A stretch of DNA of 64,000 bases from positions 1 to 64,000 of the forward strand of contig NZ_JAUCDY010000007.1 of assembly GCF_030362935.1 (NCBI RefSeq). The letters run 5' to 3'. This DNA is from Thiopseudomonas acetoxidans (GTDB taxonomy: Bacteria; Pseudomonadota; Gammaproteobacteria; Pseudomonadales; Pseudomonadaceae). Below are positions 26,459-35,453 of the stretch, one piece after another. Under the pieces are notes generated by a model. It was not told where the DNA came from. It was given only the letters and a program-made list of their open reading frames with translations, and made no database searches. The first letter of the stretch is position 1. Each line of letters opens with the position of its first letter. The position numbers and the translations under genes are program-made.

Positions 26459-29400
26459 GGTCTTTCTCCTGCTCAGCCGCACGATCGGCCTCGCCTGGTA
26501 AGTCGGCTAAATCTTGGTAATGTGAGAAGCGTGCAATCACATCGCTTTGTGCCTGTTCTGCATAGGCTTTGGCCAGTTCTGGATGGCTGCGCTTGAGCAT
26601 ATTAAAGCGTGTCTCTGTGCCAGTGAACTCAGCGTAGTCAATCGACGGTGCTTTGGAGTCCAAGCGTAACGGATTTTTGCCCGCCGCCGCACGCGCTGGC
26701 TCATAACGGAACAACGGCCAGTGACCACTGTCCACGGCAAGGTTTTGCTGTCTGTGGTTAAAGGACAAATCCACACCATGGGCAATACAGGGCGAGTAAG
26801 CAATAATCAGTGACGGGCCATCATGGGCTTCGGCATCGAGCATGGCACGCAGGGTTTGCATGTCTTTCGCCCCATAGGCCACTTTTGCCACATAAACGTT
26901 ATCGTAGCCCATCGCCAGCATGGCTAGGTCCTTTTTCTGCGTTGCTTTACCCGCCGCGGAGAACTTAGCTACTGCGCCCAACGGTGTGGCTTTGGAGGTT
27001 TGCCCGCCGGTATTGGAGTACACCTCAGTATCGAGCACCAGAATATTGACGTTACGCCCCGAAGCTAGCACATGGTCTAACCCGCCATAGCCAATGTCAT
27101 AGGCCCAGCCATCACCGCCAATAATCCACACACTGCGCAGCACCAAGTATTCACAGACACTTAACAGCGCCTTGGCTTGTGGGTTATCCAGTTGTAGCAA
27201 GGCTTCACGCAACAGTGAAACCCGCTCACGCTGCTGGGCAATGCCCGATTCTTCGCTTTGGTCGGCGTTTTGTAAACCCTCGACCAGCTCGGCTTTTAAT
27301 TGTGGAGCCAACTCACTGAGCAGCTCGTGCGCGTATTCGGTTTGCTTATCAATCGACACCCGCATCCCCAAGCCAAACTCTGCGTTGTCTTCAAACAATG
27401 AGTTATTCCAGGCGGGGCCACGGCCTTGCGCGTTCACGGACCAAGGCGTGGTCGGCAAGTTAGCACCATAAATGGATGAGCAACCGGTGGCATTCGCCAC
27501 CACCATGCGATCACCAAAAAGCTGGGAGACCAGTTTTAAGTAAGGCGTTTCACCACAACCGACACAGGCACCAGAGAACTCAAACAGCGGCTGTAACACT
27601 TGCGAGCCTTTGATGGTGGTGCGCTTAATTTCCGTGCGGTCGTATTCAGGTAGTTGTTCAAAGAACGCCCAGTTTTCACGTTCTTGCTCACGTAACGGCT
27701 CAATATCAGCCATGTTCAACGCCTTACGTGAGGCATTGGATTTATCCCGAATCGGGCAAATATCCACACAGAGCGTACAGCCGGTACAGTCATCGGGTGA
27801 GACTTGATAAATCATTACATGATCTTGCGGGTAATCACGTCCTAACACCTTGCGGTATTTAAAGCTGTCTGGCGCATCGGCCATGGCGTCTGCCGGCACC
27901 AATTTACTGCGAATGGCCGAGTGTGGGCAGACCATTGGGCATTTACCGCATTGGGTACAGAGGTCTGCATCCCAAACCGGAATTTCCAAGGCCAGATTGC
28001 GTTTTTCATAGGCCGCTGTGCCCAGCGCAAAGGTGCCATCCACCGGCATCATACTTACTGGAATAGAATCGCCCTCACCGGCTATCAAGCGTGCGGTAAA
28101 GCGGTGGATAAAGTCCGGAGCTTCGTTAGCCACTACAGGCGCACGCTCAAAGGTGCTGCTGACTTGGGTCGGCAGCTTAACTTCATGCAGGTTGGCAAGG
28201 GTGGCATCAATGGCTTTAAAATTGAAATCAACAATACGCTGACCTTTACTGCCATAGGTGTTCTGCACCGCCTCTTTAATCGCCACAATGGCCTCATCAC
28301 GCGGCAATACGCCGGAAATCGCAAAGAAACAGGTCTGCATCACGGTATTAATGCGCTTGCCCATGTTGGAGTCTTGCGCCACTTTGTAGGCATCAATACA
28401 GAAAAAACGAATATTTTTATCCAGCATCTGCTGCTGCATCTTGCGCGGCAACTCATCCCACACCTGCTCGGGGGCAAAAGGGGTATTGAGTAAAAACACC
28501 GCGTTGTCCGCGGCTTTATCCAGCATTTCAAAGCGATCAACAAACTGCGGCTGGTGACAGGCGACAAACTGCGCTTGATGATCGCCAATTAAATAGGTCG
28601 AACGAATAGGCTGCGGACCAAAACGTAAATGCGAGACCGTCATCGCCCCGGATTTTTTCGAGTCATAGACAAAATAACCCTGCGCATACAAGTCCGTGGT
28701 CTCGCCGATAATTTTGATCGAGTTTTTATTGGCACTGACCGTACCGTCCGAACCCAAACCATAGAACACCGCCTGTATCGACTCAGCGTGGGCATTGGTT
28801 TTCCAGCTAGCGTCCCAGTTTAGGCTGCTGTGCGTTACATCATCGTGGATACCAATGGTAAATCCCTGCTTGGGCTGCGCGGCATCCAGCTCGGCAAACA
28901 CAGCGGCGACCATGGCTGGGGTAAATTCTTTCGAGGACAGGCCATAACGCCCGCCAATCACGCGCGGTAACTGGGCAAAGGGACTGCTGCCCTGCATCTG
29001 CGCTTGCGCCAAGGCGGTTAACACATCCTTATACAGCGGCTCACCGTCGGAACCCGGCTCTTTGGTGCGGTCCAGTACGGCAATCCTGCTCACGCTAGCA
29101 GGCAATGCAGCGAGCATCGGTGCCGGAGAAAATGGGCGATACAGACGCACACGCAACACACCGACTTTTTCGCCCTGCGCCGTTAGATGGTCGACGGTTT
29201 CATGCACGGTTTCCGCACCTGAGCCCATCAGAATAATCACTTTTTCTGCGTCTGCTGCGCCATGGTATTCAAACAACCGGTACGCACGGCCTGTGTGCTC
29301 GGCAAACACATCCATCGTTTGTTGCAGAATATCGGGAAAAGCCATGTAAAACGGGTTAACCGTTTCGCGGCCTTGGAAATACACATCTGGGTTTTGTGCC

Positions 29401-30053
29401 GTGCCACGCAATACTGGGCGGTCGGGACTCATGGCGCGCTGACGGTGTGCCTGCACATCTTCATCGGCAATCAGCGCACGCAACACCTCATCACCCACCG
29501 CACGGATTTTGGACACCTCGTGCGAGGTACGGAAACCATCGAAAAAATGCAGAATAGGGAGTCGTGTTTTTAGAGTCGCTGCATGGGCAATGGCGGCAAA
29601 GTCCATCGCCTCCTGCACTGAACCTGAGCACAGCATGGCAAAACCGGTTTGCCGCACCGCCATCACGTCACTGTGATCACCAAAAATTGACAACGCCTGA
29701 CACGCCAATGAGCGCGCAGCCACGTGCAGCACCATGGGTGTGAGTTCACCGGCAATCTTGTACATATTAGGAATTTTTAGCAGCAAGCCCTGCGAGGCAG
29801 TAAAGGTGGTGGTTAGCGCACCGGTTTGCAGCGCACCATGCACCGCACCCGCCGCACCGCCCTCACTTTGCATCTCGACAATATGCGGTACGGTGCCCCA
29901 CAGGTTTTTACGCCCCTGTGATGACCACTCATCCGCCCACTCGCCCATATTGGAGGCCGGCGTGATGGGATAAATCGCACACACCTCACTGAGTTTATGG
30001 GCGATTAGCGCCGCTGCTTCGTTGCCGTCAATGGTTAGCCATTGCTCACTCAT
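26451..30053 (-). CDS. nifJ: Pyruvate:ferredoxin (flavodoxin) oxidoreductase
   Basis: Single-chain enzyme of 1200 residues that oxidises pyruvate and CoA to acetyl-CoA and CO2, reducing ferredoxin or flavodoxin. Domains run in the usual order: N-terminal YPITPASNMGEWADEW; gamma and CoA regions; a two-cluster ferredoxin domain with CTQCGKCPMVCPHSAIR and CTGCTLCVDICPIRDK near residues 690-760; then the thiamine-diphosphate domain with CVGCGETPYLKL, ATGCSSIYGANLPTTP and GDGWAYDIGYGGLDHV. AAGGAG precedes the ATG. A half-matching FNR/Anr-like site TTGAT-TTAA-GTCAG lies at 30126-30139, upstream, and is weak evidence for oxygen control. Confidence 0.96.
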   Translation of the reverse strand: MSEQWLTIDGNEAAALIAHKLSEVCAIYPITPASNMGEWADEWSSQGRKNLWGTVPHIVEMQSEGGAAGAVHGALQTGALTTTFTASQGLLLKIPNMYKIAGELTPMVLHVAARSLACQALSIFGDHSDVMAVRQTGFAMLCSGSVQEAMDFAAIAHAATLKTRLPILHFFDGFRTSHEVSKIRAVGDEVLRALIADEDVQAHRQRAMSPDRPVLRGTAQNPDVYFQGRETVNPFYMAFPDILQQTMDVFAEHTGRAYRLFEYHGAADAEKVIILMGSGAETVHETVDHLTAQGEKVGVLRVRLYRPFSPAPMLAALPASVSRIAVLDRTKEPGSDGEPLYKDVLTALAQAQMQGSSPFAQLPRVIGGRYGLSSKEFTPAMVAAVFAELDAAQPKQGFTIGIHDDVTHSSLNWDASWKTNAHAESIQAVFYGLGSDGTVSANKNSIKIIGETTDLYAQGYFVYDSKKSGAMTVSHLRFGPQPIRSTYLIGDHQAQFVACHQPQFVDRFEMLDKAADNAVFLLNTPFAPEQVWDELPRKMQQQMLDKNIRFFCIDAYKVAQDSNMGKRINTVMQTCFFAISGVLPRDEAIVAIKEAVQNTYGSKGQRIVDFNFKAIDATLANLHEVKLPTQVSSTFERAPVVANEAPDFIHRFTARLIAGEGDSIPVSMMPVDGTFALGTAAYEKRNLALEIPVWDADLCTQCGKCPMVCPHSAIRSKLVPADAMADAPDSFKYRKVLGRDYPQDHVMIYQVSPDDCTGCTLCVDICPIRDKSNASRKALNMADIEPLREQERENWAFFEQLPEYDRTEIKRTTIKGSQVLQPLFEFSGACVGCGETPYLKLVSQLFGDRMVVANATGCSSIYGANLPTTPWSVNAQGRGPAWNNSLFEDNAEFGLGMRVSIDKQTEYAHELLSELAPQLKAELVEGLQNADQSEESGIAQQRERVSLLREALLQLDNPQAKALLSVCEYLVLRSVWIIGGDGWAYDIGYGGLDHVLASGRNVNILVLDTEVYSNTGGQTSKATPLGAVAKFSAAGKATQKKDLAMLAMGYDNVYVAKVAYGAKDMQTLRAMLDAEAHDGPSLIIAYSPCIAHGVDLSFNHRQQNLAVDSGHWPLFRYEPARAAAGKNPLRLDSKAPSIDYAEFTGTETRFNMLKRSHPELAKAYAEQAQSDVIARFSHYQDLADLPGEADRAAEQEKDHD

Positions 30054-30358
30054 GGGCTTGCTCCTTAATATTAAGTGCTGCGCTAAAACCTAGTTTTCAG
30101 CATAGCTGCTTAGCTTGATACTCGTTTGATTTAAGTCAGATGGGTTCAACTGTTTAAATGTGCGTGGTTATAGCACGCTTTATATGCAAATCAATATACT
30201 ATGTTTGGCTCGCCTGTTAACCAAATAAATATTTTTGCAACCCTGCTTTACATGCCCTATAAACGCGTAGCTGTATATACAGGTGCGTTTTAGGCTATAC
30301 TATCGCGCTTTATTGAACCGTTTTCTCCAGCACATACTTAAATTAATAGGATTACATC
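30054..30358. other. Divergent intergenic region nifJ/efp
   Basis: These 305 bases hold the nifJ ribosome binding site (AAGGAG just after 30053 on the minus strand), an AT-rich middle with no gene, and the efp promoter and leader. No RNA gene or repeat is visible. Confidence 0.6.
30235..30263 (+). promoter_or_regulatory. Candidate sigma-70 promoter for efp
   Basis: TTGCAA (30235-30240), exactly 17 bases, then TATAAA (30258-30263), leading to efp about 90 bases downstream. The second candidate nearby, TATACTATCG, lacks a good -35. Confidence 0.55.
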
Positions 30359-30925
30359 ATGGCAACTTTTGCTACTAACGAATTCCGTCAAGGCCTTCGC
30401 GTAATGGTTGATGGCGAACCCTGTATCATGATTGACGTGGAGTTTGTCAAACCTGGCAAAGGCCAAGCTTTTACCCGGGTTAAAATGCGTAATATCCGCA
30501 CCGACCGCGTGTGGGAGCGTACCTTTAAATCCGGTGAAAACTTAGAAAGCGCCGATATTCAAGACCGCGACATGGAGTTTCTCTACTCCGATGGCGAGTT
30601 CTGGCACTTTATGGCGACTGATGGTTCGTTCGAGCAATTAGCCGCTGGCGAGCAAGCTTTAGGGAATACTAAAAAGTGGCTTAAAGAGCAGGAAGTCTAC
30701 AACATCACCCTGTTTAACGACGCTGTGGTCAGCGTAACTGCACCTAACTTTATTGAGCTTGAAGTCACTGAAACCGACCCGGGTTTAAAAGGCGATACAG
30801 CTCAAGGCGGCACCAAGCCAGCTACCCTAAGCACTGGCGCTGTAGTGCGTGTACCTTTGTTTATCACTACTGGTGAAAAGCTTAAAATCGACACCCGTTC
30901 TGGCGAGTATGTCAGCCGCGCGTAA
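30359..30925 (+). CDS. efp: Elongation factor P, lysine-34 type
   Basis: A 188-residue three-domain factor that binds between the P and E sites and relieves stalling at polyproline. Opening MATFATNEFRQGLRVMVDGEP and the loop FVKPGKGQAF are the E. coli-like form, with the modified lysine at position 34 (PGK34GQ). The C-terminal TDPGLKGDTA and DTRSGEYVSRA are family-typical. The EF-P of P. aeruginosa instead has an arginine at position 32 that is rhamnosylated. epmA, which attaches beta-lysine to K34, follows directly, so this is a matched pair. EpmB is not in the window. Confidence 0.97.
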   Translation: MATFATNEFRQGLRVMVDGEPCIMIDVEFVKPGKGQAFTRVKMRNIRTDRVWERTFKSGENLESADIQDRDMEFLYSDGEFWHFMATDGSFEQLAAGEQALGNTKKWLKEQEVYNITLFNDAVVSVTAPNFIELEVTETDPGLKGDTAQGGTKPATLSTGAVVRVPLFITTGEKLKIDTRSGEYVSRA

Positions 30926-30946
30926 AATAAGCTTTGTGTAATACCT

Positions 30947-30972
30947 AAAGGGAGCCTAAGGGTTCCCTTTTT
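30947..30972 (+). terminator. Terminator after efp
   Basis: AAAGGGAGCC pairs with GGTTCCCTTT (one G-T pair) around a 4-base loop, ending in a short T run. It lies 20 bases past efp and just before epmA. It probably reduces, rather than ends, transcription into epmA. Confidence 0.75.
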
Positions 30973-30991
30973 CATTCGTTTGGATAGCCCT

Positions 30992-31927
30992 ATGCCCATT
31001 CACTGGCAACCCAGCGCACCGCAGAAAAATCTTATTGCACGTCAGCAACTGTATCGCACAGTGCGCGAGTTTTTTTATCAGCGTAACGCCCTAGAAGTTG
31101 AAACCCCACTGCTGAACCAAGCACCGGTGGCTGATCCCAATATCACGCCCATTCAGGTAGGCCAAGACCGCTGGTTACACACCTCACCCGAATACGCGAT
31201 GAAGCGCATGCTCTGTGCTGGCAGTGGTGATATCTATCAGATTTGTAAGGTGTTTCGTGATGGCGAAGCCGGACGGCGGCATAACCCGGAATTTACCATG
31301 CTGGAATGGTACCGCGTGGGTTGGAGTTTGCCTCAACTGATGCACGAAGTGGCACAGCTGCTTAAGCTGTTGTTAGCTGAGCGCTTTCCTGAGTTACCAG
31401 TGATGCACTACGGCTATACCGCAGCCCTACAGGAGTTTGCAAATCTGAACCCGCTTAGCTGCAGCTTTGATGACATCAAACAGCTCGGGCAGCAGTTGGC
31501 CAATGCTGATTTAGAACTCGACCGCGATGGCTGGCTGGATATCATTGTCAGTCATCTGGTGGAACCTTCTCTACCTAAAAACACGCTGGTGTTTATCGAC
31601 AACTTCCCCGCCTCGCAAGCGGCGCTGGCTAAAATTGTCACCCAGGCTGACGGTCAGCAAACGGCGCAACGCTTTGAGGTGTTCTTTAACGGCATGGAAT
31701 TGGCCAACGGCTATGATGAACTTTTGGACAGCCAGGCTCAGCGCGAGCGTTTTATGCATGAGCTCAAAGACACCGATCGCCCTTGTGACGAGCGTCTGCT
31801 GGCAGCCCTTGAGCAGGGCTTGCCCGACTGCAGCGGTGTAGCACTGGGGTTAGATAGAGTACTGATGCATGCTTTGGGTGCAACCCGTATCAGCGATGTG
31901 ATTAGCTTTGACTGGCAACACGCCTAA
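30992..31927 (+). CDS. epmA: EF-P--(R)-beta-lysine ligase EpmA
   Basis: Class II lysyl-tRNA synthetase paralogue without an anticodon domain, 311 residues from the ATG at 30992 (a TTG at 30980 is an unlikely alternative). It attaches (R)-beta-lysine to EF-P Lys34. The catalytic core shows VETPLLNQAPVADPNITP, HTSPEYAMKRMLCAGSGDIYQ, CKVFRDGEAGRRHNPEFTMLEW, FFNGMELANGYDEL and GVALGLDRVLMHALG. It follows efp with a weak terminator between, and its 3' end overlaps the stop of ycjF on the other strand by 4 bases. Confidence 0.96.
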   Translation: MPIHWQPSAPQKNLIARQQLYRTVREFFYQRNALEVETPLLNQAPVADPNITPIQVGQDRWLHTSPEYAMKRMLCAGSGDIYQICKVFRDGEAGRRHNPEFTMLEWYRVGWSLPQLMHEVAQLLKLLLAERFPELPVMHYGYTAALQEFANLNPLSCSFDDIKQLGQQLANADLELDRDGWLDIIVSHLVEPSLPKNTLVFIDNFPASQAALAKIVTQADGQQTAQRFEVFFNGMELANGYDELLDSQAQRERFMHELKDTDRPCDERLLAALEQGLPDCSGVALGLDRVLMHALGATRISDVISFDWQHA

Positions 31928-32865
31928 CTGGGTTTTTGCCATGGCCGGCACAATTGTTGCGCCTGTCGCCCCAAACGACGCATACGCTGGGCCATCACCG
32001 CGCCCTGCACAGCGCCCTTACCAACAGCGGACTCAACTACGCCATAACCCAATTGCTCTGCAGCCAGTTCTGTTGCTGTTTCTATACTGCCGGCAATGAG
32101 CGTATTAATCAGCGCCATTTTCAGCAGCTTCCACGATGACAACCCCGTAGGACGCAAGCCATAAACCTCACCTAAGCGGCGAATTAAGCGCTGTGAGCGC
32201 CACAACGCCAACATGGCATCAAACATTGGGTGCGGAATTAACACCACGCCACCAGCAACCGTCAGCGCCTCTTGATTAATAAGTCGCGTAGCTTGTTTAT
32301 CCAGCTCAATCAGCCAAGTGTTTTCCGCCAGCTGTATACGTGAAGCTACTGTTTCGCGTTCGGCTAGTGCTGACTGATAAGACTGCACCTGCTCTGGATA
32401 ATACTGCTGCAATTCTGCGAGCACAGGTTTTAAACCTTGATTAAACAGCAGCATATCTTCCTGTTTCAGCGCTTGAGCAATCTGTTGTTGACGTTCTGCC
32501 ACAGCATCCAGTCGTTTACTGGCCTGCACCTCACCGTACACAGCCCGTAATAAATACAACAACGCGGCCACACTTAAACCGCCTAAACCCAGTGCCAACC
32601 ACCAAAAATCCTGCCATAGCTGCCACAAACTTAAACCGGTCTTTACCAGTAACCATACAGCCACAGTAATAAGCAACAACCAACCAGCACGCGCCCATAC
32701 AGAAGGGCTCGACTTGCTCTTAGGCAGTGGCACGTGCGTTGCTTCTTCCGCTATAGCAACCGTAACCGCATCAATTTTACCCGGCTCACGCTCAGTGGTT
32801 TCAGGTCCCGCCGATGCGTCTGTTGGTACATCTATTCGTCCGGGGATACGCTCTTGTGTACTCAT
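31924..32865 (-). CDS. ycjF: YcjF-like membrane protein (TIGR01620/DUF697)
   Basis: A 313-residue protein with two adjacent membrane segments (about 78-97 and 103-120) between a charged N-terminus and a cytoplasmic coiled-coil and DUF697 region. It resembles E. coli YcjF in having the late segment LLKMALINTLIAGSIETATEL. The start overlaps the ycjX stop by 4 bases, the same pairing as in E. coli. Its precise role is unknown; the pair is often linked to envelope stress or phage-shock-type responses. Confidence 0.88.
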   Translation of the reverse strand: MSTQERIPGRIDVPTDASAGPETTEREPGKIDAVTVAIAEEATHVPLPKSKSSPSVWARAGWLLLITVAVWLLVKTGLSLWQLWQDFWWLALGLGGLSVAALLYLLRAVYGEVQASKRLDAVAERQQQIAQALKQEDMLLFNQGLKPVLAELQQYYPEQVQSYQSALAERETVASRIQLAENTWLIELDKQATRLINQEALTVAGGVVLIPHPMFDAMLALWRSQRLIRRLGEVYGLRPTGLSSWKLLKMALINTLIAGSIETATELAAEQLGYGVVESAVGKGAVQGAVMAQRMRRLGRQAQQLCRPWQKPS

Positions 32866-34286
32866 GGATTTTTATCTCCAATTAAAAACTCCAATGCGCG
32901 TCCCAGATTAATGGCGGGAAAACCCTGCTGTAAGGCATCTGGGTAAGGCAGAGGGGCAAACCGATAAAATTTAAATCTGACTTTGTCCCATTGCGGCGGC
33001 ATATCCAATGGCAAACCACCCGGATCCCAGTGGGCTGACTCGGTTTCTGTTTCAGGTTGACCGTAAAGCACCTCGCGTATGGGTTCCTGAGTCGTAGCTC
33101 GATCCTCAGTCGCACGCACTGAAGCCAGCGCCATCACGTCCCAGTCCTTAGCACTGCTACGCAAGCGATTATTGTCGTCCACAATGGCGAGCATATTGCG
33201 CAGTAAATCTTCAAGGTTACGCCTATCACCACGGGTTACATGGTCCGCTTTAGTGGCGGCAAACAAAACCTTAGTGGTGCTGGCACCGGTTAACCAAGAC
33301 AGCAAGCCACCCTTGCCGTAATCAAAACTCGTCAACACCTTAGCTAAAGACTGCTGCATGTCGGTAAAGGCTTCTTCGCCCAATTCCAAAGTGCGCAGTA
33401 CATCCACCAATACAAGCTGGCGATCCATGCGGCTAAACACATCACGGTAAAAAGGTTTAATCACTTCTTGTTGATAGGTGGCAAAACGTTCGCGACAGCG
33501 TTTATATAAAGGGCTTTGTGCCAAATGCTCAGGCAATGGCGCAAAACGCAATACGGGAGATTGAGCTAACTTGTCTGGACGCAAATGACGGCCTGGCTGG
33601 TTTTCAGTTAAACCATGCTCGGCTGCCTGCATCAAATACTGCGTCCAGCCCTGCTGTAACTGCTCTAACAAGGCTTCATCGGCGCCCTGCTGCGCAGAAA
33701 GGCCGGCCAGCTGACTATGATAATTTTTCGCTAACTGCGCACGCACACCCTGCCCAGCTGCTTGTAGTACCTGTGCAGACCACTGGCTATAGTCTTGCCC
33801 CAGCATCGGCAAATCCACCAACCATTCGCCGGGAAAATCAACAATTTCCAGCAGCAACTTACCAAAACCTAAATCGGTTAAACCGAGCTTGTCTTGCAAT
33901 AACTTACCGGCCAAATGTTGGCTGTCCAAATTAAGCTCTAGCGTAATACTGGCAATACCTGTGGTGGGCTCGGGCCAATGATTACTATGGCTTAGCATAG
34001 CATCGCGGACAGTGCGAAAAGGAAATTGTGGTAGGGTCGGGTTAATATCATCACGAATGCGCGCCGAGCGTAAAAAACCACGCTCATACGCATCAAATTG
34101 CTGCAGCGGCCCCGCCAAATTGCGTCTTTTCGGGTCAGTAGCCAGTAAGGCTTGTGTCAAAGCGCCAATAAACACCGTTTTACCGCTACGCGAAAACCCG
34201 GTCACGCCCAGTCGGATTTTGCGTGCTGCCATTTCCTTGGCATTTTTATTTAGAAAGCCCTTTAACTGCTGCAAATGCTCTTTCAA
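32862..34286 (-). CDS. ycjX: YcjX-like P-loop NTPase
   Basis: A 474-residue predicted GTPase-like protein. The P loop RLGVTGFSRSGKTVFIGAL lies near residue 27, and GFGKLLLEIVDFPGEW near 140 is in the switch/Walker B position. FAATKADHVTRGDRRNLEDL near 345 resembles the base-recognition TKAD motif. These are diagnostic of the YcjX family (DUF463). ycjF follows with a 4-base overlap. Upstream is the tag-like gene; the three appear to follow the flagellar operon on the same strand. Function is not established. Confidence 0.9.
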   Translation of the reverse strand: MKEHLQQLKGFLNKNAKEMAARKIRLGVTGFSRSGKTVFIGALTQALLATDPKRRNLAGPLQQFDAYERGFLRSARIRDDINPTLPQFPFRTVRDAMLSHSNHWPEPTTGIASITLELNLDSQHLAGKLLQDKLGLTDLGFGKLLLEIVDFPGEWLVDLPMLGQDYSQWSAQVLQAAGQGVRAQLAKNYHSQLAGLSAQQGADEALLEQLQQGWTQYLMQAAEHGLTENQPGRHLRPDKLAQSPVLRFAPLPEHLAQSPLYKRCRERFATYQQEVIKPFYRDVFSRMDRQLVLVDVLRTLELGEEAFTDMQQSLAKVLTSFDYGKGGLLSWLTGASTTKVLFAATKADHVTRGDRRNLEDLLRNMLAIVDDNNRLRSSAKDWDVMALASVRATEDRATTQEPIREVLYGQPETETESAHWDPGGLPLDMPPQWDKVRFKFYRFAPLPYPDALQQGFPAINLGRALEFLIGDKNP

Positions 34287-34317
34287 TCGCTCACACCCAA
34301 TTTAACAATTTAACAAT

Positions 34318-34992
34318 TTAATGGTTCGTGGTTAATGCCAGCATTGCCGACAACTGGCATAAAGGTCGGCCGCTGCTTTCTTGCAGTTGATTAAAGGCTG
34401 CTTGCGTAAGCTTTAAATCTGCTTGGCTGGTGGGTCGTTTATCAATCACCCCTTGGGCAATTAAAGCGGCCACCACATCATCGGTAAGTAAAAACGTATC
34501 CTTACCTGCCATGCGTAAAAAACCCGGTGCTGAACGCCCACCCAACTGATAACCACGCTTATGTAAAAAACGCCATAGGCCCACGCAATCAGTGCTAGGC
34601 CATTGCGCCAAAAACTGACCAAAGCTGCCATGTGTTTGGCGCACGTCTAAAATCATTTGCGCATTACGCGGAATACTTTTCAGCTTGCCTAAATGGCGAA
34701 TCAAGCGCGCATCCTGCATGCAGTTTTCGATATGCTCAGCGCTTAGTAGAATCATTTTATCTGGGTCAAACCCCCAGAACACCTCTTCAAAAACCGGCCA
34801 GCGGGCATCCACCATGGCATGACGCAAACCAGCACGAAATACGCGCTGCGTCATCAATGATAAGTAGCGGTCATCAGTACATGCGATTAATTCGTGTTCT
34901 GTAGCGGGCTGCGGCAAGCTGTTTTCCAACTCGGTGATCGAGCCTTTGCGACGTAATACATATTCATACAGCCACTGATAATCGATTGCCAT
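34318..34992 (-). CDS. DNA-3-methyladenine glycosylase I-like protein
   Basis: A 224-residue protein related to Tag, which excises 3-methyladenine. The pattern VFRAGLRHAMVDARWPVFEE, FWGFDPDKMILL, DARLIRHLGKLKSI and RNAQMILDVRQTHGSFGQF follows the helix-hairpin-helix layout of Tag. The zinc-binding Cys/His set of classical Tag is not obvious, and a longer C-terminal region (FLRMAGKDTFLLTDDVVAALI) is present, so this is the separate Tag-like group common in pseudomonads. One base separates it from the fliJ stop. Confidence 0.8.
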   Translation of the reverse strand: MAIDYQWLYEYVLRRKGSITELENSLPQPATEHELIACTDDRYLSLMTQRVFRAGLRHAMVDARWPVFEEVFWGFDPDKMILLSAEHIENCMQDARLIRHLGKLKSIPRNAQMILDVRQTHGSFGQFLAQWPSTDCVGLWRFLHKRGYQLGGRSAPGFLRMAGKDTFLLTDDVVAALIAQGVIDKRPTSQADLKLTQAAFNQLQESSGRPLCQLSAMLALTTNH

Positions 34993-34993
34993 A

Positions 34994-35446
34994 TTACTCG
35001 TGCCTCTGCCTGTTTAAACCCAGTCTTTGCGCTATTTCATCCATGTCTTTCTGTTCGATTTTATTGGCTAACTGCTGTGCTTGTTGCTGATAGCGCTGCA
35101 CTAACTTACGCAAACCTTCCAACCGTGTATAGGCTGTTTGCCACAAATCTCGCGCTTTATCGACGTTTTGTTGATGCCATTTAATGCTGTTACGCTGCTG
35201 CTCTATCGCGGTCTCTAACTGTGATAAAAAACGCTGGTAATTCATCAGCCACTCGCCAGAAACACCCATCTGCCCTTGTTTTTGCCATTGATCTTGGTAG
35301 TCACCACGGTACTGCTCTAAGCCCTGCAACTGCGATTGCGCATGCATAAGCTGATGTTGGGTTTTTGCCAGTTTAGCGGCAGCATCACGTTCTGCCTCTT
35401 CAGCCATTTGCACCACTGGCAGCAAACGTTTAACGCGTTTGAGCAT
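34994..35446 (-). CDS. fliJ: Flagellar export chaperone FliJ
   Basis: A 150-residue, almost wholly coiled-coil protein rich in Gln, Lys and Glu. It acts as the central stalk in the FliI ATPase ring and passes chaperones to FlhA. The start MLKRVKRLLPVVQMAEEAERDAA is family-typical. It is the last fli gene of the run fliEFGHIJ and lies 7 bases after fliI. Sequence conservation is low in this family, so the call leans on position. Confidence 0.9.
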   Translation of the reverse strand: MLKRVKRLLPVVQMAEEAERDAAAKLAKTQHQLMHAQSQLQGLEQYRGDYQDQWQKQGQMGVSGEWLMNYQRFLSQLETAIEQQRNSIKWHQQNVDKARDLWQTAYTRLEGLRKLVQRYQQQAQQLANKIEQKDMDEIAQRLGLNRQRHE

Positions 35447-35453
35447 GGCTTAA

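Noticed and set aside
27921..28493. Long open frame (190 codons) on the plus strand inside nifJ
   Set aside because: It lies wholly antisense to the well-supported nifJ, with no ribosome binding site and low-complexity protein sequence, so it is a shadow of nifJ codon use.
30126..30139. FNR/Anr box upstream of nifJ
   Set aside because: TTGAT-TTAA-GTCAG matches only one half of the consensus well, so it is mentioned but not annotated as a site.
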